Assembly: GCF_031626495.1 (NCBI RefSeq)
Contig: NZ_JAMQOJ010000002.1
Span: forward strand, 372,001-436,000
Reading direction: 5' to 3'
Length of the DNA stretch: 64,000 nucleotides
Origin: Natrinema sp031626495
GTDB taxonomy: Archaea; Halobacteriota; Halobacteria; Halobacteriales; Natrialbaceae
Below the pieces are notes generated by a model that was not told where the DNA came from, searched no databases, and saw nothing but the letters and a program-made list of their open reading frames with translations. Position numbers and translations under genes: made by a program. Of the stretch, positions 27,574 through 36,647 are shown piece after piece. Position 1 is the first letter of the stretch. Each line of letters starts with the position of its first letter.

Positions 27574-28047
27574 TCGGCGGAGCGGCCGGCGACCTCGAGG
27601 TACAGGCCGCTGTTGACGTTGGTGATGTCGTACGTGCCGTCCCGGTTCTGCGAGAGGGTCCACAGCTGGCAGAGACAGCCGGTGTCCGCGTACCGGCGGA
27701 CGGTGTCACCGTTCGCGGTGCCGACGTTGGCGACTTCCAGCAGTTTCCCGCTGTTGACGCACACGATGTAGTAGGTGCCCTCAGCGAGGGGACCGGACAC
27801 CGGGCCGCTGCAGCAGTTCGCTGCCCGGCGCCCGGGCCGTCCTGCTCGGCGTGTTGGTACACCCGACGACCGGCCAGTCGTACTCCCACGTGATCCGGTC
27901 CAGCATGAGGACGCGCCGCGGGACGCCGTCGACGAAGCCGCTCATAGTCACAGCGCTGGCCGTCGTGAGCGCGCCGATACCGATCGTCTGCAGCACTGTC
28001 CGTCGATCGAAACCGTCTTTGTGACCATTCAACATGTCGACTGGCAA
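27574..28047 (-). pseudogene. Deleted Tat-secreted GH43/ricin-lectin protein
   Basis: Minus strand: the frame starts with MLNGHKDGFDRRTVLQTIG, a twin-arginine signal, preceded by TATAAAGG at the promoter. Without any catalytic domain it passes straight into LMLDRITWEYDWPVVG, which is how GH43 glycosidase domains end. A frameshift near 27805 then leads into GTYYIVCVNSGKLLEV and LCQLWTLSQNRDGTYDITNV, one ricin-type (QxW) lectin repeat and the start of a second. That repeat is cut off by the 3' end of malic enzyme. The parent was probably a secreted arabinanase-like hydrolase. The loss is an internal deletion plus truncation. Confidence 0.72.
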
Positions 28048-28177
28048 GTCATCGATGTCGAACTAATAACCTTTATATAAGCAGAAAAATATAACCAAAT
28101 AGTAGTGAGAAATGGAGTTTCTCGATCATTGCCGTCCCCCTGCGTCTTTCGGCGCGTCCTCGGCCTCCCGTCGCGAG

Positions 28178-28348
28178 TCACTCGAGTACGACCGGGCCAC
28201 CTCGCTCCGCGGAGTCGTGGAGTGATTCGACGATCCGCATTGGCCTGCAGACCGTGTCGACCGTCCGGTTAGAAGTCGCCGTGGCCGGGGAGGCGGTCCG
28301 CGAAGTAGTCGTACTAATCCGTCATCTCGCGCTCAGCATTCATTACAC
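28178..28348 (-). pseudogene. C-terminal remnant of a Gfo/Idh-type oxidoreductase
   Basis: Minus strand reads VMNAEREMTD, TAG, YDYFADRLPGHGDF, TAA, PDGRHG. After a frameshift it reads MRIVESLHDSAERGGPVVLE and a stop at 28178-28180. This is the usual end of Gfo/Idh/MocA sugar oxidoreductases (a Y-D-Y-F helix, then a short final helix and G-x-P-V). Two stops and a frameshift show it is dead. The rest of the gene is missing. Confidence 0.6.
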
Positions 28349-28865
28349 GCATATAGCTGTAAACCAGGTCGAAACCGTGGTCGGGAGCGTCGACTGACGC
28401 TCGGCTGGCAGTGCGAGGCGACCCGCTGGGGCCGATTACCGCGACTCGACACAAGCGTAGAAAGAAGCAGAAACAGACGCAGATAATACCATTTTAGTTT
28501 TATGTATATGTATCGGATACGAGTTCTACTCGACTGTTCATCGTACCTCGGCACGTCGCATTTTTCTCGTATTACTCTATAATCCCTTCCAGTTCAACCT
28601 GCCTCCTATTATATTTATACAATTGCTGAATAGACAACTCCTGATTCCATTTTTGTACTCGGAGAGAGTATGAACTCTCATTGTTGTACATGTCTAAAAT
28701 AGTATGTTAGGTAAATGCTGTCGATCGAACTGAATGAGACTCGACCCGTATACAGTCGGGGTCGGCCAGCGAACCGAGGCGTGCGTGAACGACGAACGGT
28801 GAGTTGAAGTCCACGAGGTAGAAAGAGAGGGCCAATATGGACGAACGGTGCGGCCGACGGGAACT
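28349..28865. other. AT-rich stretch without a supported gene
   Basis: Includes a hairpin GAGAGT-ATGA-ACTCTC at 28664-28679. No coding sequence was recognised between the Gfo/Idh remnant and the MFS gene. Confidence 0.45.
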
Positions 28866-30170
28866 ATGAGCGGAGCGACGACGGAGACGCAGCCGTATAC
28901 GTCCGGTGAGATTCGAACGATCGCGCTCGCGATCATCTCGGGGATCTTCTTCGGGGGCGTGGCGACGGGCGTCGCGTTCCCGACGCTGCCGCTGCTCGAC
29001 GAGAAGCTCGTGATCAGCGCGGTGATGCTGAGCGTGATCCTCTCGGCCAACCGTATCGCGCGGCTGGTGATGAATACGCCCGCGGGGACGATCATCGATC
29101 GGATCGGTGCGCGCAAACCGATGATCTTCGGGCTGTTCACCCAGGCGCTGGCCCCTTTCGGCTACATCGTCGGACTGAAGGCACCGTCGGTCATCGTCGG
29201 CTCGCTGCCCGTCTTCGGCGAGGTATCGCTTCCGGGTGTCGTCTTCGTCCTCTCGCGGCTGTTCTGGGGCGTCGGTAGCGCGTTCGTCTTCATCGGCGCG
29301 TTCGCGACGATCTCCGCCGTTACCACCGCGGCAAATCGGGGCCGGTGGATCGGGTACATGCGCGGCGGTCAGTCGCTCGGCTTCCCGACTGGCCTCGTCC
29401 TCGGCGGTCTGCTGACCGACCTCGCCGATATGCAGACGGCCTTTCTGGTCGCCGGTGTGCTCGCGCTGATCGCCGGGACGATCGCGACGCTCGTCCTCCC
29501 TGACGTCCACGGCGGTGCCGAAACGCGGTCGGCGAGCATCCGCGAACTGCCATCGCTGCTCGCGGGTCGCCCGACTGTCCTCGTGATCGGCTTCGGAAAC
29601 TTCACCGTCCAGTTCCTCTGGGGCGGGATCATCCTCTCGACGCTCGCCCGCTATGCGAGCGACTACGACCTCGAGCTCGCACTCCTCGACGCAGCGGGCG
29701 TCAGCGGCGTCGTCATGGCGCTCGGCGTGCTCACCTCCGGCGCGACGACGCTCGGGACCAGTCGGATCTCCGACCGGATGAACGACCGGACGGTGCTGAC
29801 GGTGCCCGCGTTCCTGTCGATGGGTGCGGGATTCCTCCTCATCGCCACCGTCCCGACGATCGAGGCGCTGCTCGTCGCGATAGCGCTCGCCGGCGGCGGC
29901 ATAGGCGTCGCAGCACCCGCGTTGATGGCGATCCTCGGTGATCTCACGCCCGGCGACGAGCTCGGTCGGATGGGCGGCGTCTATAACGTGATGGGCGACA
30001 TCGGGCTCAGCCTCGGTCCGCTGGTCGCGATTCCGGCCGTCGACAGCGGTCTCGGTTACCAGTGGACCTACATCGGCTGTGCCGCACTGATCGCCAGCTG
30101 TCTGGCGATCGTCTCGCTCCCGCTACTGCGTAATCCGGCGGTCTCTACGACCGCCGTCGAAACCGACTGA
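28866..30170 (+). CDS. MFS transporter
   Basis: The 434-residue protein starts at MSGATTETQPYTSG (ATG 28866; an upstream GTG at 28848 is in frame but less likely). It has twelve helices with MFS features: NRIARLVMNTPAGTIIDRIGARKPM between helices 2 and 3 (motif A), a YMRGGQSLGFPTGLVLGGLL helix-5 segment, and a second-half TSRISDRMNDRTVL loop. Substrate unknown. The MBL-fold hydrolase begins 54 bases downstream on the same strand, so they may be co-transcribed. Confidence 0.9.
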   Translation: MSGATTETQPYTSGEIRTIALAIISGIFFGGVATGVAFPTLPLLDEKLVISAVMLSVILSANRIARLVMNTPAGTIIDRIGARKPMIFGLFTQALAPFGYIVGLKAPSVIVGSLPVFGEVSLPGVVFVLSRLFWGVGSAFVFIGAFATISAVTTAANRGRWIGYMRGGQSLGFPTGLVLGGLLTDLADMQTAFLVAGVLALIAGTIATLVLPDVHGGAETRSASIRELPSLLAGRPTVLVIGFGNFTVQFLWGGIILSTLARYASDYDLELALLDAAGVSGVVMALGVLTSGATTLGTSRISDRMNDRTVLTVPAFLSMGAGFLLIATVPTIEALLVAIALAGGGIGVAAPALMAILGDLTPGDELGRMGGVYNVMGDIGLSLGPLVAIPAVDSGLGYQWTYIGCAALIASCLAIVSLPLLRNPAVSTTAVETD

Positions 30171-30224
30171 CCGCGGTGGGCCGGCACGTCAATCTTTTTC
30201 ACCCGCGGGAGTCGACTCGAGACC

Positions 30225-31244
30225 GTGCCACGGACGAACCGATCGGAGGCGGCCGGAGACGGCTCCCGGCCACCGATTCGTCGGCTCGAGTGTTCGGTCG
30301 ACTGGCCGCCCGGCCACGTCGCGTCGTATCTGCTTCCCGGCGACGAGCGCGTGCTCGTCGACGCCGGTGCGATCGGCGACGAAGCCGAAGAGAAGCTCCG
30401 TACCGACCTCACGGCCGCCGACTGCGAGCCGGGCGATATCGATCACCTGCTGTTGACTCACGGCCACTCCGATCACGTCGGACAGGTACAGATGATCCGC
30501 GAAGCCGGCGACGTGACGGTTTACGCGCCGGATCTGATCAGACGGCGCTGGAATCGAAGCCTCGAGGCCGTCCGCGATGCGACGCGGGCGAACCTGCGCG
30601 AGGCCGGCGTCGCGGACGACCGACTCGAGCCGTCGGTCGATCGTCTCGTCGCGGCCCACCGCTCCGTACGGGAGGCGCTGCCGCTCGAGGCGGTCGACGT
30701 CTGGATCGAACGGGGCGACCGACTCACGATCGGCGACTACGAGTTCGAGCCGATATATACTCCCGGCCACCACGTCACCCACTTCTGTTACGGGACGACC
30801 GTCGGCGACGAGCGCGTGCTGCTCTCCGGTGACGTAGCGATCGAACCGTTCCGCGCGGCGGCGATCCACGTCAACTTCGACGACGGCGTTACCGAGGGAA
30901 TCGACGCCTTCCGCGACGCCCTCGAACGCCTGCAGGGATACTCGTTCGACCGGGTCTACCCCGGTCACGGCCCTGTCCACGGTCGCTTCGACGAGGCGGT
31001 CGAACGATCACGTGCGGATCTCGAGGAGCGAATCCGGCGCAGTTTCGAGGCGCTCGAGCCGGCCGGCACCACCGCCGTCGAGATCGCCGACGCACAGACG
31101 GACGGTCTGTACGAACGGGCACGAGTGCTCCCCGAAATCGTTGGCTCGCTCAGTCACCTCGAGGAGCGGGGGCGCGTCCAATCGCAACTCGACGACGGGG
31201 CGCGGATCTTCCAACCGGTCGAGTCGAACGGCGGCCACACCTGA
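30225..31244 (+). CDS. MBL-fold metallo-hydrolase
   Basis: This 339-residue protein has the metallo-beta-lactamase metal motif HGHSDH preceded by DHLLLT, a second ligand in YTPGHHVTHFC, the bridging aspartate in VLLSGDV and a last histidine in VYPGHGPVHG. It binds two zinc (or iron) ions and hydrolyses an ester, thioester or similar bond. Residues after 260 form a helical domain resembling the winged/helical tail of the beta-lactamase-like thioesterase group. The start codon is GTG at 30225. It probably shares a transcript with the MFS gene upstream. Confidence 0.9.
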   Translation: MPRTNRSEAAGDGSRPPIRRLECSVDWPPGHVASYLLPGDERVLVDAGAIGDEAEEKLRTDLTAADCEPGDIDHLLLTHGHSDHVGQVQMIREAGDVTVYAPDLIRRRWNRSLEAVRDATRANLREAGVADDRLEPSVDRLVAAHRSVREALPLEAVDVWIERGDRLTIGDYEFEPIYTPGHHVTHFCYGTTVGDERVLLSGDVAIEPFRAAAIHVNFDDGVTEGIDAFRDALERLQGYSFDRVYPGHGPVHGRFDEAVERSRADLEERIRRSFEALEPAGTTAVEIADAQTDGLYERARVLPEIVGSLSHLEERGRVQSQLDDGARIFQPVESNGGHT

Positions 31245-31869
31245 TATCTGAAACTACGTGGGAGAAACAATACCTCTTCCGGGAATTATTCCCTCTGTGG
31301 TAATACATGTCGAAAAACGGAATCTGACTTCGATTCGACCCAGATTACGACGCGCGACTGAACTACAGGGCTCGAAACGCCGAATAAATAGACTATTAAC
31401 GCTTTCGTAGCGCTCGTCGATCTATCGAGACGGTCATCGTCCCGATCGGCGGCCGATAGCGGAAACCAAATGCAATCCGCCTTCAGCCTCTGAGGCATCG
31501 GGTAAGTAGTTTCTACGGAGTCAGCGGCGAAACGTGAGCTTCACAGTCGGATCACGGCCGACTGAAAATATCACTTTGCATTTGTGTATTCGAATATGGT
31601 AGTACAGCAGTATCTCTAGTTCTTTCAAGCGCTTGCACGACAACTGGATGATACGAAGATGGGACCGAATTAGCTATCCGTACATTCTCCGAATTCGACA
31701 CACCGTCTGCGCGTTTTCGCGCCGAAATCAGGTAGCGGATCGAATGCACGGTAGAACCAATTCAGTGGTGAGTGGCCGATATCCAACGAAGAGAAACTCA
31801 AACAGAGTTTGTGATACATCCCAAACGTACCTCATACACTTTTATACTATCTGTCCCTACCGTTGGAAT
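31245..31869. other. Promoter region of the alcohol dehydrogenase gene, otherwise empty
   Basis: No supported coding sequence in about 600 bases. Near the right end, AAACTC-AAACA-GAGTTT (31794-31810) is an inverted repeat about 30 bases before the TATA element of the dehydrogenase gene. Confidence 0.55.
31842..31849 (+). promoter_or_regulatory. TATA box for the zinc alcohol dehydrogenase gene
   Basis: TTATACTA lies 21-28 bases before the ATG at 31870, the expected position for a leaderless haloarchaeal transcript. The inverted repeat at 31794-31810 is a possible operator. Confidence 0.65.
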
Positions 31870-32931
31870 ATGCGAGCAGCCGTACTCGAAGAGCATGGGG
31901 AACCGCTGGCAGTCAAAGACGTCGACTATCCGGAGCCGGGTGCCGATCAGGTCATCGTCGAAACCGAGGCGTGTGGCATCTGTCGAAGCGACTGGCACGC
32001 CTGGCAGGGCGACTGGAGCTGGATCGGCGCGGGCGTCCCGGAAGGTCAGATCCTCGGCCACGAGCCCGCCGGCGTCGTCTCGGAAGTCGGGAGTGACGTC
32101 GAGACACTCGAGGAGGGCGACCGCGTGGCGGTGCCGTTCCACCTCGGTGACGGGACCTGTCCCCACTGTCGCGAGGGGCGGGCGAACAACTGCGAGACGG
32201 TGCTCCCGCTCGGCCTCTCCGAGTTCTCCCAGGGCGCGTTCGCGGAGGCGTTCCCCGTTCGCGAAGCCGACTTCAACTGCGTGAAACTCCCCGACGACGT
32301 CGGCTTCGCCGAGATGGCCGGCCTCGGATGCCGGTTCATGACGGCCTACCACGCACTGGCCGACCGCGCCGACCTTCGGCCCGGCGACTGGGTCGCCGTC
32401 CACGGCTGTGGCGGCGTCGGCCTCTCGGCGATTCACATCGCGGACGCGCTGGGCGCCCACCCGATCGCGATCGATCTCGTCGACGACAAACTCGAGCGCG
32501 CCGAGGAACTCGGTGCCCGCGAGACGGTCAACGTGACCGAGGTCGACAGTTCGGCCCAGGCGGTCCAGGCCATCACCGACGGCGGTGCCGACGTCTCCAT
32601 CGATGCGCTGGGCGTCGCCGACACCTGCAAGAACTCGGTCAACAGCCTCGGAACGCGTGGCAGCCACGTTCAGGTTGGCCTGACCACCGGCGAGGAGGAG
32701 GGACAGATCGAACTCCCCGTCGACATCATGACGATGCAGGAGATCGACTTCCACGGCTCGTTCGGGATGCCGCTGGTCCGCTACGAGGAACTGTTCAACC
32801 TGATCGCACAGGGCACCTTAGAGCCCGACAAGATCATCGGCGAGACGCTCTCGCTCGAGGAGGCTCCCGAAACGCTGGCCTCGATGGACGACTACGAAAC
32901 GGTCGGGATTCCCGTCATCACCGAATTCTGA
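31870..32931 (+). CDS. Zinc-dependent alcohol dehydrogenase
   Basis: This 353-residue medium-chain dehydrogenase has catalytic zinc ligands in the GICRSDWHAW and ILGHEPAG segments. The second cysteine cluster GTCPHCREGRANNC gives three of the usual four structural-zinc cysteines, as in many haloarchaeal members. The Rossmann motif is WVAVHGCGGVGLSAIHIA. The substrate is unknown. The start at 31870 is fixed by the leaderless TATA box and the conserved opening MRAAVLEEHGEPL; the longer upstream frame is not plausible. It is upstream of an Lrp-like regulator and may belong to the neighbouring catabolic locus. Confidence 0.93.
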   Translation: MRAAVLEEHGEPLAVKDVDYPEPGADQVIVETEACGICRSDWHAWQGDWSWIGAGVPEGQILGHEPAGVVSEVGSDVETLEEGDRVAVPFHLGDGTCPHCREGRANNCETVLPLGLSEFSQGAFAEAFPVREADFNCVKLPDDVGFAEMAGLGCRFMTAYHALADRADLRPGDWVAVHGCGGVGLSAIHIADALGAHPIAIDLVDDKLERAEELGARETVNVTEVDSSAQAVQAITDGGADVSIDALGVADTCKNSVNSLGTRGSHVQVGLTTGEEEGQIELPVDIMTMQEIDFHGSFGMPLVRYEELFNLIAQGTLEPDKIIGETLSLEEAPETLASMDDYETVGIPVITEF

Positions 32932-33125
32932 GTGCGGGCAGACGGGCGGATCCTCACACCGTTCCCGGTTTCGGCCCGAGGCGTTGGGGGCCGGACGTGG
33001 CACAGCACCGTCAGAGCCTCGCGGCAGTTCTGTCGACTCCGGACGACGTACGGAGACTGATATATCGACCGACGTAACGAACGCGTTCGCTCGCCGTGAA
33101 GCGGCGTTCGGCCGAAACACGGAAC

Positions 33126-33135
33126 GTAAATATGA
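33126..33135 (+). promoter_or_regulatory. TATA box for the Lrp/AsnC-like gene
   Basis: GTAAATATGA lies 22-31 bases before the ATG at 33157, consistent with leaderless transcription. Confidence 0.55.
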
Positions 33136-33156
33136 TTTCCTCGCTAACTGCTGTCC

Positions 33157-33681
33157 ATGGCCAAGGAGCCGAAACCGGACGATATCGACTGGGATTTCAA
33201 GGAGCGTGATATTAAGATCCTCCGTGAACTTGCGGCCAACCCACAGATTTCGAGCCGCGATCTCGCGGATCTCCTCGATGAGAAGTACGATATCGACATC
33301 TCGAACGTCACAGTGAGCGAAACGATCCGGAAGATGCGGGAGTCGCGGATCTTTCACGAGGCTATCCTCCCGAACGAGGAGTTCTACAACTTCGCGCTGT
33401 TCGAGTTCAAATTCTTCCCGTGGGGGTTCAGCGACAACTGGAAGGACGCGATGGAGCACATCATCGAGGACGAACACACCATGATGTACTTCATCTCGAA
33501 CGGGGAGTACCAGTGGAAGACGATCATGATGTTCAGGACACGCGAGGCGGAATCGAAGTGGATTCACGACTTTTACCGGGAGTACGGCGACGTCGTTCTG
33601 AACGTCCGCAACTCCGTGGCGCACAACATGCTGAAGTTCAGAACCGACCCGAAAATCTTCGAACTGCTCGACGAGCCGTAA
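33157..33681 (+). CDS. Lrp/AsnC-like winged-helix regulator
   Basis: This 174-residue protein opens with a winged helix of the AsnC type (FKERDIKILRELAANPQISS, then RDLADLLDEKYDIDISNVTVSE and a recognition helix TIRKMRES). The rest (ILPNEEFYNFALFEFKF, then a mixed alpha/beta region) resembles the RAM-like ligand domain of archaeal Lrp proteins but diverges from it. It is convergent with the polyamine-type ABC operon and lies in the catabolic locus, so the imported compound or its product may be the effector. No typical Lrp amino-acid pocket could be confirmed. Confidence 0.8.
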   Translation: MAKEPKPDDIDWDFKERDIKILRELAANPQISSRDLADLLDEKYDIDISNVTVSETIRKMRESRIFHEAILPNEEFYNFALFEFKFFPWGFSDNWKDAMEHIIEDEHTMMYFISNGEYQWKTIMMFRTREAESKWIHDFYREYGDVVLNVRNSVAHNMLKFRTDPKIFELLDEP

Positions 33682-33687
33682 GCGAAG

Positions 33688-34509
33688 TCAGCTCGCGTCG
33701 TTGGTCAGCCAGCGCTGGATTCCGAGCCCGACGACCGGGACGACCATCGTGATCACGAGCACGAGCGTCGCGAGCACGTTCACCTTCGGCGTGATCGTCG
33801 TTCGCACCATCGAATAGATGACGACCGGAACCGTCGTCGTCTCCCGCTGTACCCAGAACTGCGAGGCGGTAAATTCGCCAAAGGAGATGACGAACGAGAG
33901 CACCATCGCCGTGACGATCGCCGGCGCGACCTGCGGGAGCGTGATCTCTCGGAACGTCACCAAACGATCCGCGCCGAGGGTCATCGCCGCGTCCTCGAGC
34001 GTTTCGTCGAAGAGGAAGAGGCGGCTGCGGATGATCAGGAACGCGTAGGGCAGCGCGAGCAACGTGTGCATGACGATCAGCCACCAGATACTTCGATCGA
34101 TACCGATCTCGGTGAAGAAACTCGTCGCCGCGACGCCGACGATCACGGGCGGGACGATCATCGGGGTCAGGAGCGCGATCGAGAGCGCCTTCTTCGCGGG
34201 AAACGGCTTTCGGACGAATCCCATGGCCGTGAGCGTCCCGATCGTGCCCGCCAGTATCGCGGCTGCGATCCCGACCTGCGTGCTCACCCAGACGGCGCTG
34301 AGGAACATCTCGTCCCTGAAGAACTCGACGTACCACTCGAGTGTCAGTCCGCTCGGCGGGAACGTCGCGATTCGCTGCGCGCTAAAGGAATTGACGACGA
34401 CCACGACGAGCGGGAGGATCATGCTCAGGTAGACCAGCGCGGAGACGAGTTTGATCCCGTGCCAGTTCCAGTTCGACGTGATATCGGATGCGTAGTTTCG
34501 GATGCTCAT
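33688..34509 (-). CDS. ABC transporter permease, PotC-like
   Basis: This 273-residue protein has six helices and the BPD permease EAA loop: TLEDAAMTLGADRLVTFREITLP, followed by QVAPAIVTAMVLSF. This is one half of the translocation channel of a polyamine/opine-type importer (PotC/PotI type, FbpB-like superfamily). Its start overlaps the stop of the first permease gene by four bases. The transported compound is unknown; the polyamine assignment is by family and not by residues. Confidence 0.9.
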   Translation of the reverse strand: MSIRNYASDITSNWNWHGIKLVSALVYLSMILPLVVVVVNSFSAQRIATFPPSGLTLEWYVEFFRDEMFLSAVWVSTQVGIAAAILAGTIGTLTAMGFVRKPFPAKKALSIALLTPMIVPPVIVGVAATSFFTEIGIDRSIWWLIVMHTLLALPYAFLIIRSRLFLFDETLEDAAMTLGADRLVTFREITLPQVAPAIVTAMVLSFVISFGEFTASQFWVQRETTTVPVVIYSMVRTTITPKVNVLATLVLVITMVVPVVGLGIQRWLTNDAS

Positions 34510-35438
34510 AGCTGGGTCCCCTCGAGTGCTTCCTCGATATCCGCTTTCCTGCTGAACAGGTAGAGTATCCCGACGATCAGCGCCACGTAGACGAGCGACA
34601 GCGTCGCCGCGAACGGCCAGTTGAAGTCCTGGCTGAACACGGTCTCGATGACGGGGGCGATCAGTCGGTCACCGGTACCCCCGAGTAGCTGGGGTGCGAG
34701 AAACGATCCCGCCGAGAGGATGAACGTGAACAGGATTCCGGAGACGACGCCGGGCCAGGAGAGGGGGAACGTCACCTCCCAGAACGCTCGAGCGTCGCTC
34801 GCACCCAGCGTCTTCGCCGCCTGAATGATCTCCTCGTCGATCGTGCTGACGATCGAGTACACCGGCAACACCATGAACGGCATGATGCTCACCGACAGTC
34901 CGAGAATCATCCCGCGGGTCGTATAGAGGATCTCGACCGGTTGATTGACGACGCCGAGCCACAGCAGGAAGTCGTTGAAGATTCCCTGGCGGCCGAGGAT
35001 CGGAATCCACGCGTAGGTGCGGATCACGAGCGGGACCCAGAACTGGACGACGACGAGCCCCAACAGTATCGGCGTCCAGCGGCTCTTGGACCGTCCCAGG
35101 AAGTATCCGAGCGTGTAGCCGAACGGCAACACGATCAGCGTCGTCACGACGCCGACCAGCAGCGACCGAACGATCACGCGCTGGTAGACGGTTCCGTTGA
35201 CGAACCGGCGATAGTTCTCGAGCGTCGGTTCGTAGATGATGGTCCCGAACTCGCCGGACCGGAAGAAGCTGAAGGCGACGATGACCGTCAACGGGAGGAA
35301 CAGGAACAGCAGTACCCACAGCAGTCCGGATCCCGGCGAGAGCAGGTAGCCGACCCGTTCGCTCTCCATCAGTCGCTGCCGGATCGATTCGGCTCGATCG
35401 GGCGTCTCTGCCGTCGTCGATGCGGTTTCGCTGCTCAT
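34506..35438 (-). CDS. ABC transporter permease, PotB-like
   Basis: This 310-residue protein with about six helices has an EAA loop (EEIIQAAKTLGASDARAFWEVTFP, then LSWPGVVSGILFTFILSAG). The N-terminal 40 residues are hydrophilic and Thr/Ser/Glu rich, as usual for PotB-type subunits with an extra cytoplasmic tail. With the second permease and the ATPase it makes the inner-membrane channel. Nine bases separate it from the M24 gene upstream, so the operon is tightly packed. Confidence 0.9.
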   Translation of the reverse strand: MSSETASTTAETPDRAESIRQRLMESERVGYLLSPGSGLLWVLLFLFLPLTVIVAFSFFRSGEFGTIIYEPTLENYRRFVNGTVYQRVIVRSLLVGVVTTLIVLPFGYTLGYFLGRSKSRWTPILLGLVVVQFWVPLVIRTYAWIPILGRQGIFNDFLLWLGVVNQPVEILYTTRGMILGLSVSIMPFMVLPVYSIVSTIDEEIIQAAKTLGASDARAFWEVTFPLSWPGVVSGILFTFILSAGSFLAPQLLGGTGDRLIAPVIETVFSQDFNWPFAATLSLVYVALIVGILYLFSRKADIEEALEGTQL

Positions 35439-35447
35439 TGATTCACC

Positions 35448-36647
35448 TCAGATAAATTTCTCATGGTCGGGATGGGGGGTCCGCGAGAGTACCTCGCTGC
35501 CGCGGTCGGTTACGAGCACCATGTCTTCGAAGCGGACGCCGGCGACGCCGCGTCGGAACAGGCCCGGTTCGATCATGACGATCATGTTCTCCTCGAGTGT
35601 GGCGTCCGCGGTCGGGCCCACGTACGGCGGTTCGTGGGCGACGACGCCGATGCCGTGGCCGATGTCGCCGTCGGTCAACCACTCCTCGTAGCCGAACTCG
35701 GCGAAGACGTCGCGCGCGGCGTCGTACACCTCGCGACCGGTCGCGCCGGGTTCGACGGCGTCGATCGCGGCCTCGTGGGCCGCGAACGTCGCCTGGTACA
35801 TCGATCGCTGTTCGTCGGACGGCGTGCCAGGGAACGCCATTCGGGCCAGTTCGCTGTAGTACCCCTTCCACATCGGGCCTTCGTCGAGTTGGACGAACTC
35901 GCCCCGCCGGATGCGCTTTCTGGACGGATACTCCTGGCAGCGCGACCAGCGGACGCCGGAGCTGACGATCGCCGGGAGGGCGTACGCGCCGGCCGCGCCG
36001 GCCGAGAGCATGGCGTCCATGATCGCCCCGGAGACCTCGCACTCCCGCACACCGACCTCGACGGCCTCGATCCCGGCCTCGATCGCGAGTTCGGCGATCG
36101 AGAGTCCCTCGTCGATGAGTGCTATCTCCGCGTCCGTCTTGACGGCCCTCGCCTCGAAGAGCAGATCGCCCGCGTCACGCAGCTCACAGTTCGGGAGCGA
36201 CGCCTCGAGCGTCCGGGCGAACCGGTACTCCATGTGCGGATCGAGGCCGACGGCGCCGTCCGCGACGCCGCGTTCCTCGAGCACCGTCGCGAACGTCTCC
36301 GCGGCCTCGTCGTTCGTCGTCGAGAACGGGACGACATCCGGGAGCCAGTGGCGGTCGTCGAGGTCCGCGGCCAGCCGGGGCGCGGCGACGATCGTCGGCG
36401 CTCCCGACTGCGTCACGACCGCACCGTGTTCGGCCGACAGCGAGAAACTGTCGTACGGGCCGTAGCCGGTGAGATACCGGAGGTTGTCGGACCGGTTGAC
36501 GATCAGAGCATCGACGTCCGCGTCGACCATCCGTTCTTGGACGAGCTCGAGGTTCTCCCGCGCGACGGGCTCGAGCACTCGGAAGAGTTCCTGGCGCTCG
36601 TAGTCCCGGTGGCTCGCCTCGCCGTGCTGGCCTCGTGTGCCGCTCAT
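35448..36647 (-). CDS. M24-family hydrolase (aminopeptidase P/creatinase fold) inside an ABC operon
   Basis: At 399 residues it has the two-domain layout of M24B proteins: an N-terminal creatinase-like domain (DALIVNRSDNLRYLTGYGPYD) and a C-terminal pita-bread domain. Metal-site positions are QLDEG (first Asp present), YYSELAR (Glu where the second metal Asp is expected), GHGIG (His), MIEPG (Glu) and RFEDM (Glu). The Asp-to-Glu change is notable because non-peptidase M24 members such as creatinase alter these ligands. It starts within the ATPase gene stop (ATGA overlap) and precedes the permeases, so it is co-expressed with uptake. It may hydrolyse the imported compound; peptidase, creatinase or amidohydrolase roles remain possible. 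Confidence 0.88.
   Translation of the reverse strand: MSGTRGQHGEASHRDYERQELFRVLEPVARENLELVQERMVDADVDALIVNRSDNLRYLTGYGPYDSFSLSAEHGAVVTQSGAPTIVAAPRLAADLDDRHWLPDVVPFSTTNDEAAETFATVLEERGVADGAVGLDPHMEYRFARTLEASLPNCELRDAGDLLFEARAVKTDAEIALIDEGLSIAELAIEAGIEAVEVGVRECEVSGAIMDAMLSAGAAGAYALPAIVSSGVRWSRCQEYPSRKRIRRGEFVQLDEGPMWKGYYSELARMAFPGTPSDEQRSMYQATFAAHEAAIDAVEPGATGREVYDAARDVFAEFGYEEWLTDGDIGHGIGVVAHEPPYVGPTADATLEENMIVMIEPGLFRRGVAGVRFEDMVLVTDRGSEVLSRTPHPDHEKFI

Noticed and set aside
25285..27663. 792-residue minus-strand ORF opposite malic enzyme
   Set aside because: High GC makes long shadow frames; the sense strand encodes an unmistakable, full-length malic enzyme.
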